64,000 nt of DNA from Xylophilus ampelinus (GCF_901875635.1 NZ_CABFMN010000091.1:4954-68953); one strand, 5' to 3'; positions 39,743 to 48,517 are shown, counted from the stretch's first letter. Made by a program: numbers and translations. The notes: generated by a model from the letters alone, not told the origin.

Positions 39743-42130
39743 TCAGTTCTGAAGAATCTTCGAACCCTTCACCACCACGTCGCTGCTCGCCTTGATGTTG
39801 ATCTTTCCCGAGCCGTCGATGGTGATGTCCTTGCCCTTGATGGTGATGGTGCCGTCCTTCTTCATCGTGATGCTGGCGCTGCCGGTCTTGATCACCACCG
39901 AATCGCCTGCGCTGATGACCAGGTTCTTGCCGACGCTCAGCGCATCGTCCTTGCCGACCTGCGTCGAGCGACCGGCGGCCACCGCGCGGCTTTCGTCCTT
40001 GCCCACGGTGGTGGACAGGTTGCCGCCCACGGTGACCGAACGGTTGGCACCGATGGTGCTCGACTGGCTGGCACCGACGCTCACGGTCTGGCTGGCACCC
40101 ACGGTGATCGCCTGTGCCGCGCCCACCGTGATCTCCTGCGCGGCGCCGACCGAGATGGTCTCGTTGACGCCCACCGTGTGCGTGCGCTGCAGCGCCACGG
40201 TGGCGGTCTCGCTCGCACCCACACTGATCGTGCGGTTGGCACCGATGGTGATCGACTCGTTCGCCCCGACCGTCTCGGTGCGGTTGACGCCGATGCCGAT
40301 GGTCTCGTTGTTGCCCACGGTCTCGGTCCGGTTCACGCCGATGGTGATCGTCTCGTTGTTGTCGACCGTCTCGGTGCGGTCGTGCTTGACATGCACGGTC
40401 TCGTCGTGGTCGATGGTCTTGGCGCGGTCGTGGCCGACCCAGTGGGTCTCGTCGTTCTCGACCTCGATGTCCTGGTTCTTCTCCGCGTGCAGGTAGACCT
40501 GCTCCGAGCCCTTCTTGTCCTCGAAACGGAACTCATTGCAGTTGGCGGCCGTTCCCTTGGGCGTGGAGCGGGTGCGAAAGCCGCTCTGCGTGTGCACGCC
40601 GAAGGGGATCGGCTGGTCGTCGTTGTAGACGCGGCCGACCACCAGCGGCCGATCGGGGTCGCCGTTGAGGAAATCGACGATCACCTCCTGGCCGATGCGC
40701 GGGATGAAGTAGCCGCCCCAGCCCTTGCCGGCCCAGGGCTGCGAGACGCGCACATAGCAGCAGGACTTCTCGTTGCTGGCGTCGTAGCGGTCCCAGTGAA
40801 AGTGCACCTTGACGCGCCCGAACTTGTCGGCATGGATCTCGTCGCCCGCCGGGCCGACCACGATCGCCGACTGCGGGCCGGGCATCCTGTTCCTGGGCGT
40901 CACGCGCGGCGGACGGAAGGGGATGCCCGCCGGCATCAGGGTCAGGAGGAACGCGCTGACGCCGCGCACCTCGCGGTCGAGGCCCGGCACCTTGGAGCGG
41001 AAGCGCTCCAGCACCGCCAGCGTCTGGACGTTCACCGCATCGTCGGCCAGCATGCCGCGCAGTGTCTCGCCGACGTCCATGCGGTGCAGGTCACGTTCCA
41101 ACTCCACCCCTTCGTAGCCCGGATGCACCGCCACGAAACTGCAGCCCGACACGATGTAATCGCCGTCGCGCGTGTCGTCGTCCGGCGGCCCCTTGTAGGT
41201 GAAGGCGCGGCCCGCCGACACATCCGGCCAGGCCGTGACGGCCCAGTGCCTTTGGCGCCGCGCCGCGATCTCCTCGCCACGCATGCGTCCGATGGCCGAG
41301 AAGTTGGCATCGGCGAAGTAGCCGCCGGCGAATTCGAAGGCCTCGAAATCGCCGAGCTCGTGGACCTCGGCGGCGCCGCCCGGCGCCGACAGCTTCTTGC
41401 GGATGCTCTTGAAGTCCGAATCGCGCGAGTCGTAGGTGCCGGTGTCCAGCTGCTGTGCGTTGATCCAGTGGGTGACCTGGTTCGGCCGGGTCGCCCCGGT
41501 GGAGCCGGTCGCGAACTGCAGCGTGTCGACCACCGGCAGCTTGGCATGCGCCACGTCGCTGGCGTCGGACAGGTGCATGGTGCCCGGCGCATCGTGGGCA
41601 TCGAACCAGTAGTAGATGCCCTCCTCCTCCAGCAGGCGCGAAAGGAAGTCGTAGTCGCTCTCCTGGTACTGCATGCAGAAGCGATGCGCATCGTGCGCCT
41701 CGATCACGCTGTCGCTCTCGAGCTTCCTGACGGCGGCGATCGGGCTGTCCTCCAGCACCGCATCGACCATCTTCAGCACCGGCATTTCCTGCAGGATGCG
41801 GGAATTGATGCGCCGGGTGAGCAGCCAGAACCAGGAGCGCAGGCTGATGCGGTACTCGCTGTAGCGGCCGATGCTCTGCAGCCGGACGAAGCGCACGGCG
41901 TGCCCGTGGCAGTGGCGCTTGTGCAGCTGGCCGTCCGCGTCGGCGAACTCGATCACGACATCGAAAGCATGGCCGAGGATGTCCCTGGCCGCCACGTCCT
42001 TCGACGCCGACAGCACCGTCAGTTCGTAAGACGACGCGTGCGACAGGCCCTCATGCCCCACGATGCTCCAGAACATCAGCTCGGCATGGGCCGGCGACTC
42101 GCTTTCGATGCGAAAGGCTTGGGCAGGCAA
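39743..42130 (-). CDS. vgrG: Type VI secretion system spike protein VgrG
   Basis: This 795-residue VgrG is the trimeric puncturing tip of the T6SS. The N-terminal gp27-like domain (~1-380) includes SPAHAELMFWSIVGHEGLSHASSYELTVLS and FCMQYQESDYDFLSRLLEEEGIYYWF. The gp5 OB domain (~400-520) includes DKFGRVKVHFHWDR, SCCYVRVSQPWAGKGWGGYFIPRIGQEVIVDFLNGDPDRP. The C-terminal ~550-795 is a beta-helix of eight-residue VGxNxTxx repeats. The TTG start is supported by GGAGG just upstream. No other structural T6SS genes are in the window, so this is an orphan vgrG island. Confidence 0.97.
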   Translation of the reverse strand: MPAQAFRIESESPAHAELMFWSIVGHEGLSHASSYELTVLSASKDVAARDILGHAFDVVIEFADADGQLHKRHCHGHAVRFVRLQSIGRYSEYRISLRSWFWLLTRRINSRILQEMPVLKMVDAVLEDSPIAAVRKLESDSVIEAHDAHRFCMQYQESDYDFLSRLLEEEGIYYWFDAHDAPGTMHLSDASDVAHAKLPVVDTLQFATGSTGATRPNQVTHWINAQQLDTGTYDSRDSDFKSIRKKLSAPGGAAEVHELGDFEAFEFAGGYFADANFSAIGRMRGEEIAARRQRHWAVTAWPDVSAGRAFTYKGPPDDDTRDGDYIVSGCSFVAVHPGYEGVELERDLHRMDVGETLRGMLADDAVNVQTLAVLERFRSKVPGLDREVRGVSAFLLTLMPAGIPFRPPRVTPRNRMPGPQSAIVVGPAGDEIHADKFGRVKVHFHWDRYDASNEKSCCYVRVSQPWAGKGWGGYFIPRIGQEVIVDFLNGDPDRPLVVGRVYNDDQPIPFGVHTQSGFRTRSTPKGTAANCNEFRFEDKKGSEQVYLHAEKNQDIEVENDETHWVGHDRAKTIDHDETVHVKHDRTETVDNNETITIGVNRTETVGNNETIGIGVNRTETVGANESITIGANRTISVGASETATVALQRTHTVGVNETISVGAAQEITVGAAQAITVGASQTVSVGASQSSTIGANRSVTVGGNLSTTVGKDESRAVAAGRSTQVGKDDALSVGKNLVISAGDSVVIKTGSASITMKKDGTITIKGKDITIDGSGKINIKASSDVVVKGSKILQN

Positions 42131-42303
42131 AGGTCCTCCAGGGTCGGCACCGGGACGCGGCCCGTGCGCCCGCGCTCTCCAGCCCGACTATCGACCGCGC
42201 CACGCCGTCCCCAAATACCCCCTATGGCCTATGACGAACACGGCGCCGCCCCACCCCGCGCACCGGCGCTGGGCACAATGCCGTATCGAAAGGAAGACAT
42301 CCC

Positions 42304-43728
42304 ATGAGCGACAGCAAGAGCGATTTCGGCCTCGTCGGCCTGGCCGTGATGGGCCAGAACCTGGTGCTGAACGTGGAAAGCCGCGGCTTCCAGGTCAGCG
42401 TCTACAACCGCACCACCAGCGTCACCGACGCCTTCGTGGCCAAGAACCCGGGCAAGAAACTGGTCGGCTTCGACACGCTCGAGGCCTTCGTGCAAAGCCT
42501 GGCCAGACCACGAAAGATCATGGTGATGGTCAAGGCCGGCGCGCCGGTCGACCAGGTGATCGAGCAGCTGATTCCGCTGCTGGAGAAGGACGACATCGTC
42601 ATCGACGGCGGCAACAGCCTCTACACCGACACCGAGCGGCGCGACGCTTACCTGGCCAGCAAGGGCCTGCGCTTCATCGGCGCCGGCGTCTCGGGCGGCG
42701 AGGAAGGCGCGCGCAAGGGCCCGGCGATCATGCCCGGCGGCCCCGCTTCCACCTGGGAGGTGATGAAGCCGATCTTCGAGAGCATCGCCGCCAAGGTCGA
42801 CGGCCAGCCCTGCGTCATCCACATCGGGCCCGGCGGCGCGGGGCACTACGTGAAGATGATCCACAACGGCATCGAGTACGGCGACATGCAGCTCATCTGC
42901 GAGGCCTACGCACTGTTCAAGGCGGCGGGCTTCACGACCGACGAGATGGCGGCCGTCTTCAACCAGTGGAACGAGGGCGACCTGCAGAGTTACCTGATCC
43001 AGATCACGGGCAAGGCGCTGGAGCAGAAAGATCCCGAGACCGGCAAGCCACTGGTCGACGTGATCCTCGACAAGGCGGGCCAGAAGGGCACCGGCCAATG
43101 GACATTGATCAACGCGGCCGAGCAGGCGGTGGTGATCAGCACCATCAATGCCGCCGTGGAGGCGCGCGTGCTGTCGTCGCAGAAGAAGCAGCGCGTGGCC
43201 GCCAGCAGCGTGCTGCAGGGCCCGACGCCCGCGCTGTCGCTCGAGAAGAAGGCGCTGGTCGACAAGGTGCACGACGCGCTCTATGCCTCCAAGGTCGTCA
43301 GCTACACGCAGGGCTTCGACCTCATCAAGACGATGGGCGAGAAGCGGGAATGGGGCCTGGACCTGGGTGGCATCGCGTCGATCTGGCGCGGCGGCTGCAT
43401 CATTCGCGCGCGCTTCCTCAACCGCATCACCGAGGCCTACCGCGGCGATGCGGCGCTGGCCAACCTGATGCTCGCGCCCTTCTTCAAGGACCTGCTCAAC
43501 CGCACGCAGCAGAACTGGCGCGAGGTGGTGGCCCTGGCCGTGAGCAACGGCATCCCGGTGCCGGCCTTCAGCGCGTCACTGGCCTATTACGACAGCTACC
43601 GATCGGCCCGCCTGCCGGCCAACCTGCTGCAGGCTCAGCGTGACTTCTTCGGCGCCCACACCTACGAGCGCCTCGACAAGCCCGAGGGGCAGTTCTTCCA
43701 TACGGAATGGCCTGAGGTGATCGAGTAG
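42304..43728 (+). CDS. gnd: 6-phosphogluconate dehydrogenase, decarboxylating
   Basis: Gnd converts 6-phosphogluconate to ribulose-5-phosphate, CO2 and NADPH in the oxidative pentose-phosphate pathway. The 474-residue product is of the long NADP type (E. coli Gnd 468). It has GLVGLAVMGQNLVLNV with the nucleotide loop, IDGGNSLYTDTERR, FIGAGVSGGEEGARKGPAIMPGG and HIGPGGAGHYVKMIHNGIEYGDMQ with the catalytic Lys. The C-terminal tail is FHTEWPEVIE. AAGGAAG precedes the ATG. It is a single-gene unit, divergent from vgrG and closed by a long inverted repeat. Confidence 0.97.
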   Translation: MSDSKSDFGLVGLAVMGQNLVLNVESRGFQVSVYNRTTSVTDAFVAKNPGKKLVGFDTLEAFVQSLARPRKIMVMVKAGAPVDQVIEQLIPLLEKDDIVIDGGNSLYTDTERRDAYLASKGLRFIGAGVSGGEEGARKGPAIMPGGPASTWEVMKPIFESIAAKVDGQPCVIHIGPGGAGHYVKMIHNGIEYGDMQLICEAYALFKAAGFTTDEMAAVFNQWNEGDLQSYLIQITGKALEQKDPETGKPLVDVILDKAGQKGTGQWTLINAAEQAVVISTINAAVEARVLSSQKKQRVAASSVLQGPTPALSLEKKALVDKVHDALYASKVVSYTQGFDLIKTMGEKREWGLDLGGIASIWRGGCIIRARFLNRITEAYRGDAALANLMLAPFFKDLLNRTQQNWREVVALAVSNGIPVPAFSASLAYYDSYRSARLPANLLQAQRDFFGAHTYERLDKPEGQFFHTEWPEVIE

Positions 43729-43757
43729 TAAGGCCGGGTTGCGTTCAAGGCACTGGA

Positions 43758-43819
43758 ACCGTTCACGCCGAGCCTGTCGAAGGGCCGCACAGGGCTTCGA
43801 CAGGCTCAGCCCGAACGGT
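43758..43819. repeat. Long inverted repeat between convergent genes
   Basis: Two ~25-nt arms (43758-43782 and 43795-43819) pair with about three mismatches around the core GAGCCTGTCGAA / TTCGACAGGCTC, with a 12-nt loop. It sits between gnd (+) and the DUF2894 gene (-). It resembles REP-type intergenic hairpins and could stop transcription from both sides. No second copy was seen in this window. Confidence 0.8.
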
Positions 43820-43859
43820 CCCCTTTGATGGAGACCTGGAGACCACTTGCCGCGCAGCG

Positions 43860-44492
43860 TCAGGCCGACTTGCTGCGCCCGCGCGCGGACTTGCGCGCAC
43901 CGCCGGCCGGGCCGCGTGGCGCCGGCGCCGGTGCGGCCGCAGCCGCCTGCATCTGCTCGAGGGCCGCGAGCGCATCCACCCTCGCCATGAAACGGTGCAG
44001 GCAGCCGGGTGCGACCTCGCGCATGAGCGTGAGCGAACGATGCAGCAGATGCTGCGAGTTGAGCGGCCCCGGGTTCTCGGGCAATGCGTCCACCGACTGC
44101 GTGAGCCGCCGCTCGGCGCTCAGGCCGGCCCAGACGCGCCGCACATGCGCAAGCACCCTCGGCTCGGGCATCGCGGCAAGCCCGGCACCCGGCGGGCTGG
44201 GCAGGGGCGCTTCGCCGCGCGCCGCCGCCTGTGCGGCGAGCCGAGCCGTCAAGGCGCCAAGGCCGCCGTCCTGAACGTCGACCGCCTGTGGTGCGGCGGC
44301 GGCGGCCACCGCGGGTGGTTCGAGCTCGACCGTCAAGGCGCGAATCTTGGCATCGATGTGTTCGCGTGCCTCGCCCTCGTGAAGCGCCGCTCGCCGCGCC
44401 ATCGCGGCCACCAGGCCGAAGCGCAGCGGCTGCGCGACGTCGGCGCCGGCCTGGCGCAGGCGTTCGAGCGCGGGCGCGTGGTCCTCAGCCAC
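43860..44492 (-). CDS. DUF2894 family protein
   Basis: This ~210-residue protein is soluble, helical and Ala-rich. It reads AEDHAPALERLRQAGADVAQPLRFGLVAAMARRAALHEGEAREHIDAKI at the N-terminus and has a C-terminal helical domain (LTQSVDALPENPGPLNSQHLLHRSLTLMREVAPGCLHRFMARVDAL). A basic Ala/Pro/Lys tail (GGARKSARGRSKSA) follows. It matches DUF2894 as I know it, a family found with DUF3348/DUF802 genes. The GTG start at 44492 overlaps the OmpA-like gene by 8 nt. It is the last gene of the MotA/OmpA-like operon. Role unknown. Confidence 0.75.
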   Translation of the reverse strand: MAEDHAPALERLRQAGADVAQPLRFGLVAAMARRAALHEGEAREHIDAKIRALTVELEPPAVAAAAAPQAVDVQDGGLGALTARLAAQAAARGEAPLPSPPGAGLAAMPEPRVLAHVRRVWAGLSAERRLTQSVDALPENPGPLNSQHLLHRSLTLMREVAPGCLHRFMARVDALAALEQMQAAAAAPAPAPRGPAGGARKSARGRSKSA

Positions 44493-45141
44493 GGCTTGGC
44501 GTGCCGGCCTTCGCGGGCCGGGGCGTCGGGGCCATCTCGACGCGGCGATTGCGCGCGCGCCCTTCGGCATCGGCGTTGGAGGCGACGGCCTGCTCCGAGC
44601 CGAAAGCGGCCGCGAACACCGACGAGGACGGCACGCCCTCCTCGATCAGCGCGCGCGTCACGGTGAGGGCGCGCTGCGCCGACAGCTCCCAGTTGTCGGC
44701 GAAGGGCTTGTTGCCGCCGCGCACCTGGCGGTCGTCGGTGAAGCCGCTCACCATGAGGATGTCGTCGCGCGCCTTGAGGTAGGCAGCCAGCGGCGCCGCC
44801 AGGCCCTTGAGCAGTTGCCGGCCCTCGGGCTGCAGCTCGGCCGAGTTGAGCGCGAACAGCACGCTGCCGCTGATGCCGATGCGGCCGTCGGTCAGCGTCA
44901 CACGGCCGGCGGCCAGCGGGCCGGCCAGGGCCTCCTCGAGCGTCTTGCGGCGCTGGACCTCGGCCTGCCGCTGCTGCGTCTCGGTTTCCAGCTTGGCGGC
45001 CAGCTCGAGTTGCATGCCCAGTGCGCACACGAGGATCAGCACGAAGGCGCCGAGCAGCCCGGCCATCAGGTCGCCGAAGACGGCCCAGACCGGCACGTCG
45101 GACTCGACGCCGGTCTCGATGTCGATCGCGTCCTGGTGCAT
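44485..45141 (-). CDS. MotB/ZorB-like OmpA-family membrane protein
   Basis: This 218-residue protein has one N-terminal membrane helix (~25-45) starting with a conserved Asp, D24, in PVWAVFGDLMAGLLGAFVLILVCAL. This is the layout of the proton-carrying Asp of MotB/ZorB. A coiled linker (~48-75) leads to a C-terminal OmpA peptidoglycan-binding domain (SVLFALNSAELQPEGRQLL, VSGFTDDRQ, NWELSAQRALTVTRALIEEGV, ARNRRVEM). It would be the stator rod partner of the MotA-like protein encoded just upstream, whose stop it overlaps by 1 nt (TGATG). Confidence 0.88.
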   Translation of the reverse strand: MHQDAIDIETGVESDVPVWAVFGDLMAGLLGAFVLILVCALGMQLELAAKLETETQQRQAEVQRRKTLEEALAGPLAAGRVTLTDGRIGISGSVLFALNSAELQPEGRQLLKGLAAPLAAYLKARDDILMVSGFTDDRQVRGGNKPFADNWELSAQRALTVTRALIEEGVPSSSVFAAAFGSEQAVASNADAEGRARNRRVEMAPTPRPAKAGTPSRG

Positions 45142-47546
45142 CAGGCCTCGCTGTCGGCGGTGGCAGCGCTGTCAGCCTGCTCGATGCGCGCCGGCGGCCG
45201 TGCCGCGAGCTGCTGCAGGTCGTCGAGGATCTGCTTCTGCGACAGGATGCTCAGGTCCACCACCTCGCGCGCCTGCGCGACGTAGTAGGCCAGCTGCTCG
45301 TCGCTGCGCGCCATGCTCTTGTCCAGCGCACCTTCGATGCGCTGCAGGCTGCCGGTGAGGCGCTCGCTCGCCGAACCGAACTGCTCGACCGCGGCGCCGA
45401 AGGCTTCGCCCAGGCTCGCGACCTCGACGGCGCTGCCGGTGACCTGCGCCGACACCGCCGCCAGCCGCTCGCCCTGCGCATCGACCGTCTCGGCGAAGCG
45501 ACCGCCCTGCGTGTCGATGGTTTCGGCGAAGCGCTCGCCGGCGCGCTGCAGCACCTCGGACGAGGCGCCGACCAGCGCATCGATGGCCGCACGCTGCTCG
45601 GTGGAGGCGTGGTTCACGGCATCGAGCAGCGTGGCCAGCGTTTCGAGGATGCGGGTGCGCTCCTCCAGCATGGCGTTGTCGCGCACCATGCTGTCGGACA
45701 GCTTCTGGCGCAGTTCGGCGATCACCTCGGCGGCGGCGCGCGGCGCCTGCGCGGCCGTTTCGACCAGGCGGCCGATCTCGGCGATGGTGCCTTGCGCATG
45801 GGCTTCGGTCTGGGCCGAGATGTCGCGCGCGGTGCGTGCCAGCGTGTCGCAGATCTCGGCCTGCTGGCGTGCGGTCTGCGCGCCGGCTTCCTGCCAGCTC
45901 GCCTTCAGGCCGTCCGCCAGTTGCGCCAGCGATTGCGCCCAGGCGTCCAGGCGCTGCGCGTCGCGCGCGGCCAGGGTGGCCTGCAACTCGTCGTGGGCCC
46001 GATCGACCGTCTGCAGCAGCGCGGCCGCCTGTTCGCCGAAGCCGCCGGCCGCGGCGGCCAGCGCCTGCTCGTTGCGCGCCGCCAGCTGCTCGCCGGCGAT
46101 GCGCTGCGCGTCGAGCGCCTCGCTCCAGCGCTGCGACAGGTGGCCGGCGATGCCGTCCAGGCGCGCCGCCACGCCCTCGACCAGCGCCGCGGAGCGCTGG
46201 CCGAACTGCTCGCTGGCGGTATCGACCGCCGTGCGATGCCCCGCGGCGGCGCCGTCGACGCTGCGCACCAGCGCGGCCGCCTGCTGCTCGAAGCTCGCCG
46301 CTGCCTGGCCGAGGGCCTCGCGCGTGTGCAGGGCCAGCACCTCGCTGGTTTCGCGCTGCTGGTCCAGGGCACCGCCCCAGGCCTGCGACAGGCGCTCGGC
46401 CGTGCCGTCGAGCCGCTGGGCCACGCCGTCTACCAACGCCGCGGAGCGCTCGTCGAAGCGTTCGGCCACGCCGGCCAGCATGTCGCGCAGTTCGCCGGCC
46501 AGCGCCTCGCTGCTGCGCTGGTGGGTGTCCAGCGCGCCCTGCCAGGTCTGCGCCACGCCGGCGGTGGTGCGATCGAAGCCACTCGTCAGCCCATCGAGCT
46601 GGCGCTGGACCGACTGGCCCAGCGTGTCGTGCAGCGCGCCGGTCTCGCGCGCGATCTGCGCCATGGTGGCCTCGACCACGGGCTGGATGGCGGCGGCCGC
46701 GGTCTTCGCGCTGTCGGTGAGGCTGCGCGTGAGCGACCGGTCCACCGATTCGGCCAAGGCGGTGTAGGCGCCGGTGGCCTGCGCGTGGAACTCCGACTGG
46801 CCGGCGGCCAGTCGCTGGGCCAGCGCCTCGTGCTGCTGCTCCATGCGTTCCATCAACGTCTGCAACCGGTCCACGATCTGCGGCATGGCGCCGGCCTGCT
46901 GCTCCATGAGGCGGAAACCCTGTTCGCGCTGGTGCGCGGCCGAGAAGGGCCGCAGCGTGGTGGCGATGTGCGCGTCGAGCGCCAGCGCGGCCTGCGCCCG
47001 CTCGCGCCTATACAGCGCCGACACCAGGCCCAGCATGGCGGACGCCGCCACGCCGGCCACCGAGGTGCCGAATGCCAGCCCCAACCCCTGCACCGGCTGC
47101 GACAGGGCCGAGCGCATGGCTTGCAGGTCGGTCGTGCCGGCGAGCGCGGCGCCGGTGCCGTTGAGCGTGACCACCATGCCCAGGAAGGTGCCGAGCATGC
47201 CCAGCAGCACCAGCAGGCCGGCCAGGTAAGGCGTCATGGCCGGGCCGGGCAGCGCCGCGCGCTGGCCTTCGATGCGCAGGCGCACCGCGGGCCGCAGCGA
47301 CGGGTGCACCGTCTCGAGCCAGGCCGGCAGGCTGGCCGGCGGCGTGGCGAGGTTGGCCACGGCCTGCGAGAGCGTGGCAGTCGCCTGGCGGAAGCGGTGC
47401 AGCTCCAGCGCGCCCATCACGTAGAAGGCGGCGATGACCAGCGTCACGGCCAGCGCGAGCAGGTGGCTGCCGAGGTAACCGGCGCCGACCCAGGCGATCA
47501 CGGCCAGGCCGGCGAGGAATGCGAGAGGAGAAAGGAATCTAGGCAT
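45141..47546 (-). CDS. MotA/TolQ/ZorA-like membrane protein with long DUF802 coiled-coil tail
   Basis: This 801-residue protein has four membrane helices: ~5-22, ~28-46, ~106-127 (AGLLVLLGMLGTFLGMVVTLNG) and ~158-179 (LAFGTSVAGVAASAMLGLVSALY). The GTFLG and GTSVAG signatures are those of MotA/TolQ/ExbB/ZorA proton channels. The remaining ~600 residues form a cytoplasmic coiled-coil tail with two ~85-residue repeats (from ~365 and ~452, each starting RSAALVxGVAxRLDG), which I assign to DUF802. Layout and length match ZorA. The ATG at 47546 follows GGAG-like purines; the gene overlaps the DUF3348 gene by 8 nt and the OmpA-like gene by 1 nt. Confidence 0.85.
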   Translation of the reverse strand: MPRFLSPLAFLAGLAVIAWVGAGYLGSHLLALAVTLVIAAFYVMGALELHRFRQATATLSQAVANLATPPASLPAWLETVHPSLRPAVRLRIEGQRAALPGPAMTPYLAGLLVLLGMLGTFLGMVVTLNGTGAALAGTTDLQAMRSALSQPVQGLGLAFGTSVAGVAASAMLGLVSALYRRERAQAALALDAHIATTLRPFSAAHQREQGFRLMEQQAGAMPQIVDRLQTLMERMEQQHEALAQRLAAGQSEFHAQATGAYTALAESVDRSLTRSLTDSAKTAAAAIQPVVEATMAQIARETGALHDTLGQSVQRQLDGLTSGFDRTTAGVAQTWQGALDTHQRSSEALAGELRDMLAGVAERFDERSAALVDGVAQRLDGTAERLSQAWGGALDQQRETSEVLALHTREALGQAAASFEQQAAALVRSVDGAAAGHRTAVDTASEQFGQRSAALVEGVAARLDGIAGHLSQRWSEALDAQRIAGEQLAARNEQALAAAAGGFGEQAAALLQTVDRAHDELQATLAARDAQRLDAWAQSLAQLADGLKASWQEAGAQTARQQAEICDTLARTARDISAQTEAHAQGTIAEIGRLVETAAQAPRAAAEVIAELRQKLSDSMVRDNAMLEERTRILETLATLLDAVNHASTEQRAAIDALVGASSEVLQRAGERFAETIDTQGGRFAETVDAQGERLAAVSAQVTGSAVEVASLGEAFGAAVEQFGSASERLTGSLQRIEGALDKSMARSDEQLAYYVAQAREVVDLSILSQKQILDDLQQLAARPPARIEQADSAATADSEA

Positions 47547-48330
47547 GCGTGAGGGTGATGCCCGGAGCGGGCTGGCGAAGCGCTTCGAGCAGCGCATCGA
47601 CCGGTTGAAATCGAAAGTCAAGTTCGGCCAGCAGCAGCGCCTGCATGTCCTGGCAGAAGCCGTCGAGCCAGGCTGTCGCGGGCGGCGCGGGCTCGGCGCG
47701 CGATTCGGCCTCGGCAACTGCCTCGGCCGCCGCGCTGCGCAGCCGCTTGAAATGCGCCTCCAGCGTGGCGGGCACGGTGGCCAGCAAAGTGCGCTCACGC
47801 GCATCGAGCACCTGGCTGAGCACCGCCTCGACCGCGGCCAGCCGCGCCGCCTGAGGCGAACGCGCCGCCAGCCGGCCGCGCAGGCGCGCGCACAGCGCGT
47901 CGACACCGGCCTCCATCGCCTGCTGCCGCGTGAGATAGCGCTGGCGGTAGGGCGCGAAATCCGTGGCCGGCGGCGCGGGCGTCTCGCCGGGCAGCAGCTG
48001 GCGTGGCGCGCGGCCGGGCGCGGCACTGAGCACGTTGTCGTCGCGAATCGAGTGGGCCAGCGCCTGGCGCAGCGCGACGCATTCACGCGCATCGGCATCG
48101 GCCGCCACCTGTCCCGTGCGCGCTGCGGTCCGGGATGCTTCGGTGGCGGGCGCATTGAGCACCGCCGACAGCGAGATCGCGTCCGTCCAGCCCAGCCAGT
48201 GGCTCAGGCGCTCGACGAAGGGCAGGGGCGCCGCCGGCACGGCCGCGGCGCGTGTTGTGCCTTCGGCCTCGCGCAGCCGCCCGAGCAGGCGGATCAGCGG
48301 CGAATCGGCGAAACCTGTGCGCGTGGCCAC
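47539..48330 (-). CDS. DUF3348 family protein
   Basis: This 263-residue protein is soluble and helical. It reads ATRTGFADSPLIRLLGRLREAE at the N-terminus and LSHWLGWTDAISLSAVLN, FAPYRQRYLTRQQAMEAGVDALCARLRGRLA, then WLDGFCQDMQALLLAELDFRFQPVDALLEAL. It fits DUF3348, always seen by me with MotA-like/OmpA-like genes in Burkholderiales. The GTG start at 48330 is supported by AAGGA 7 nt upstream; the longer frame to 48525 is not. It is the first gene of the four-gene operon and overlaps the next by 8 nt. Confidence 0.75.
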   Translation of the reverse strand: MATRTGFADSPLIRLLGRLREAEGTTRAAAVPAAPLPFVERLSHWLGWTDAISLSAVLNAPATEASRTAARTGQVAADADARECVALRQALAHSIRDDNVLSAAPGRAPRQLLPGETPAPPATDFAPYRQRYLTRQQAMEAGVDALCARLRGRLAARSPQAARLAAVEAVLSQVLDARERTLLATVPATLEAHFKRLRSAAAEAVAEAESRAEPAPPATAWLDGFCQDMQALLLAELDFRFQPVDALLEALRQPAPGITLTHA

Positions 48331-48449
48331 GTGGACGTCCTTGCTCCCGAGAGAAAAACCGGGCAGTTTAACTGCCGGCCCCTCGCAAGCCCGGGTTCGG
48401 CGGCTGTCCGGGCGCCCTGGCGACGGCAACGGATTCCATGCATAGAATC

Positions 48450-48501
48450 GGCCTCCACCGCCCGTCCCGCCTGCGCGAGCAGCTATCAATTTCATAGCAC
48501 C
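48450..48501 (-). repeat. Dispersed repeat, copy C (reverse orientation)
   Basis: Read on the minus strand this copy has GCTATGAAATTGATAGCTGC, then GCGC...GCGGGACGGGCG and GGAGGCC, the same order as copy D at 60304. It lies in the 187-bp gap between the divergent DUF3348 and VOC genes, ending 16 nt before the VOC start. Confidence 0.7.
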
Positions 48502-48517
48502 CGAGCCCCTGTCCGCC

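Noticed and set aside
43860..48330. A complete Zorya defence system
   Set aside because: Only ZorA/ZorB-like proteins are present; no ZorC, ZorD helicase/nuclease or ZorE HNH gene is found nearby, and DUF2894/DUF3348 show no such motifs.
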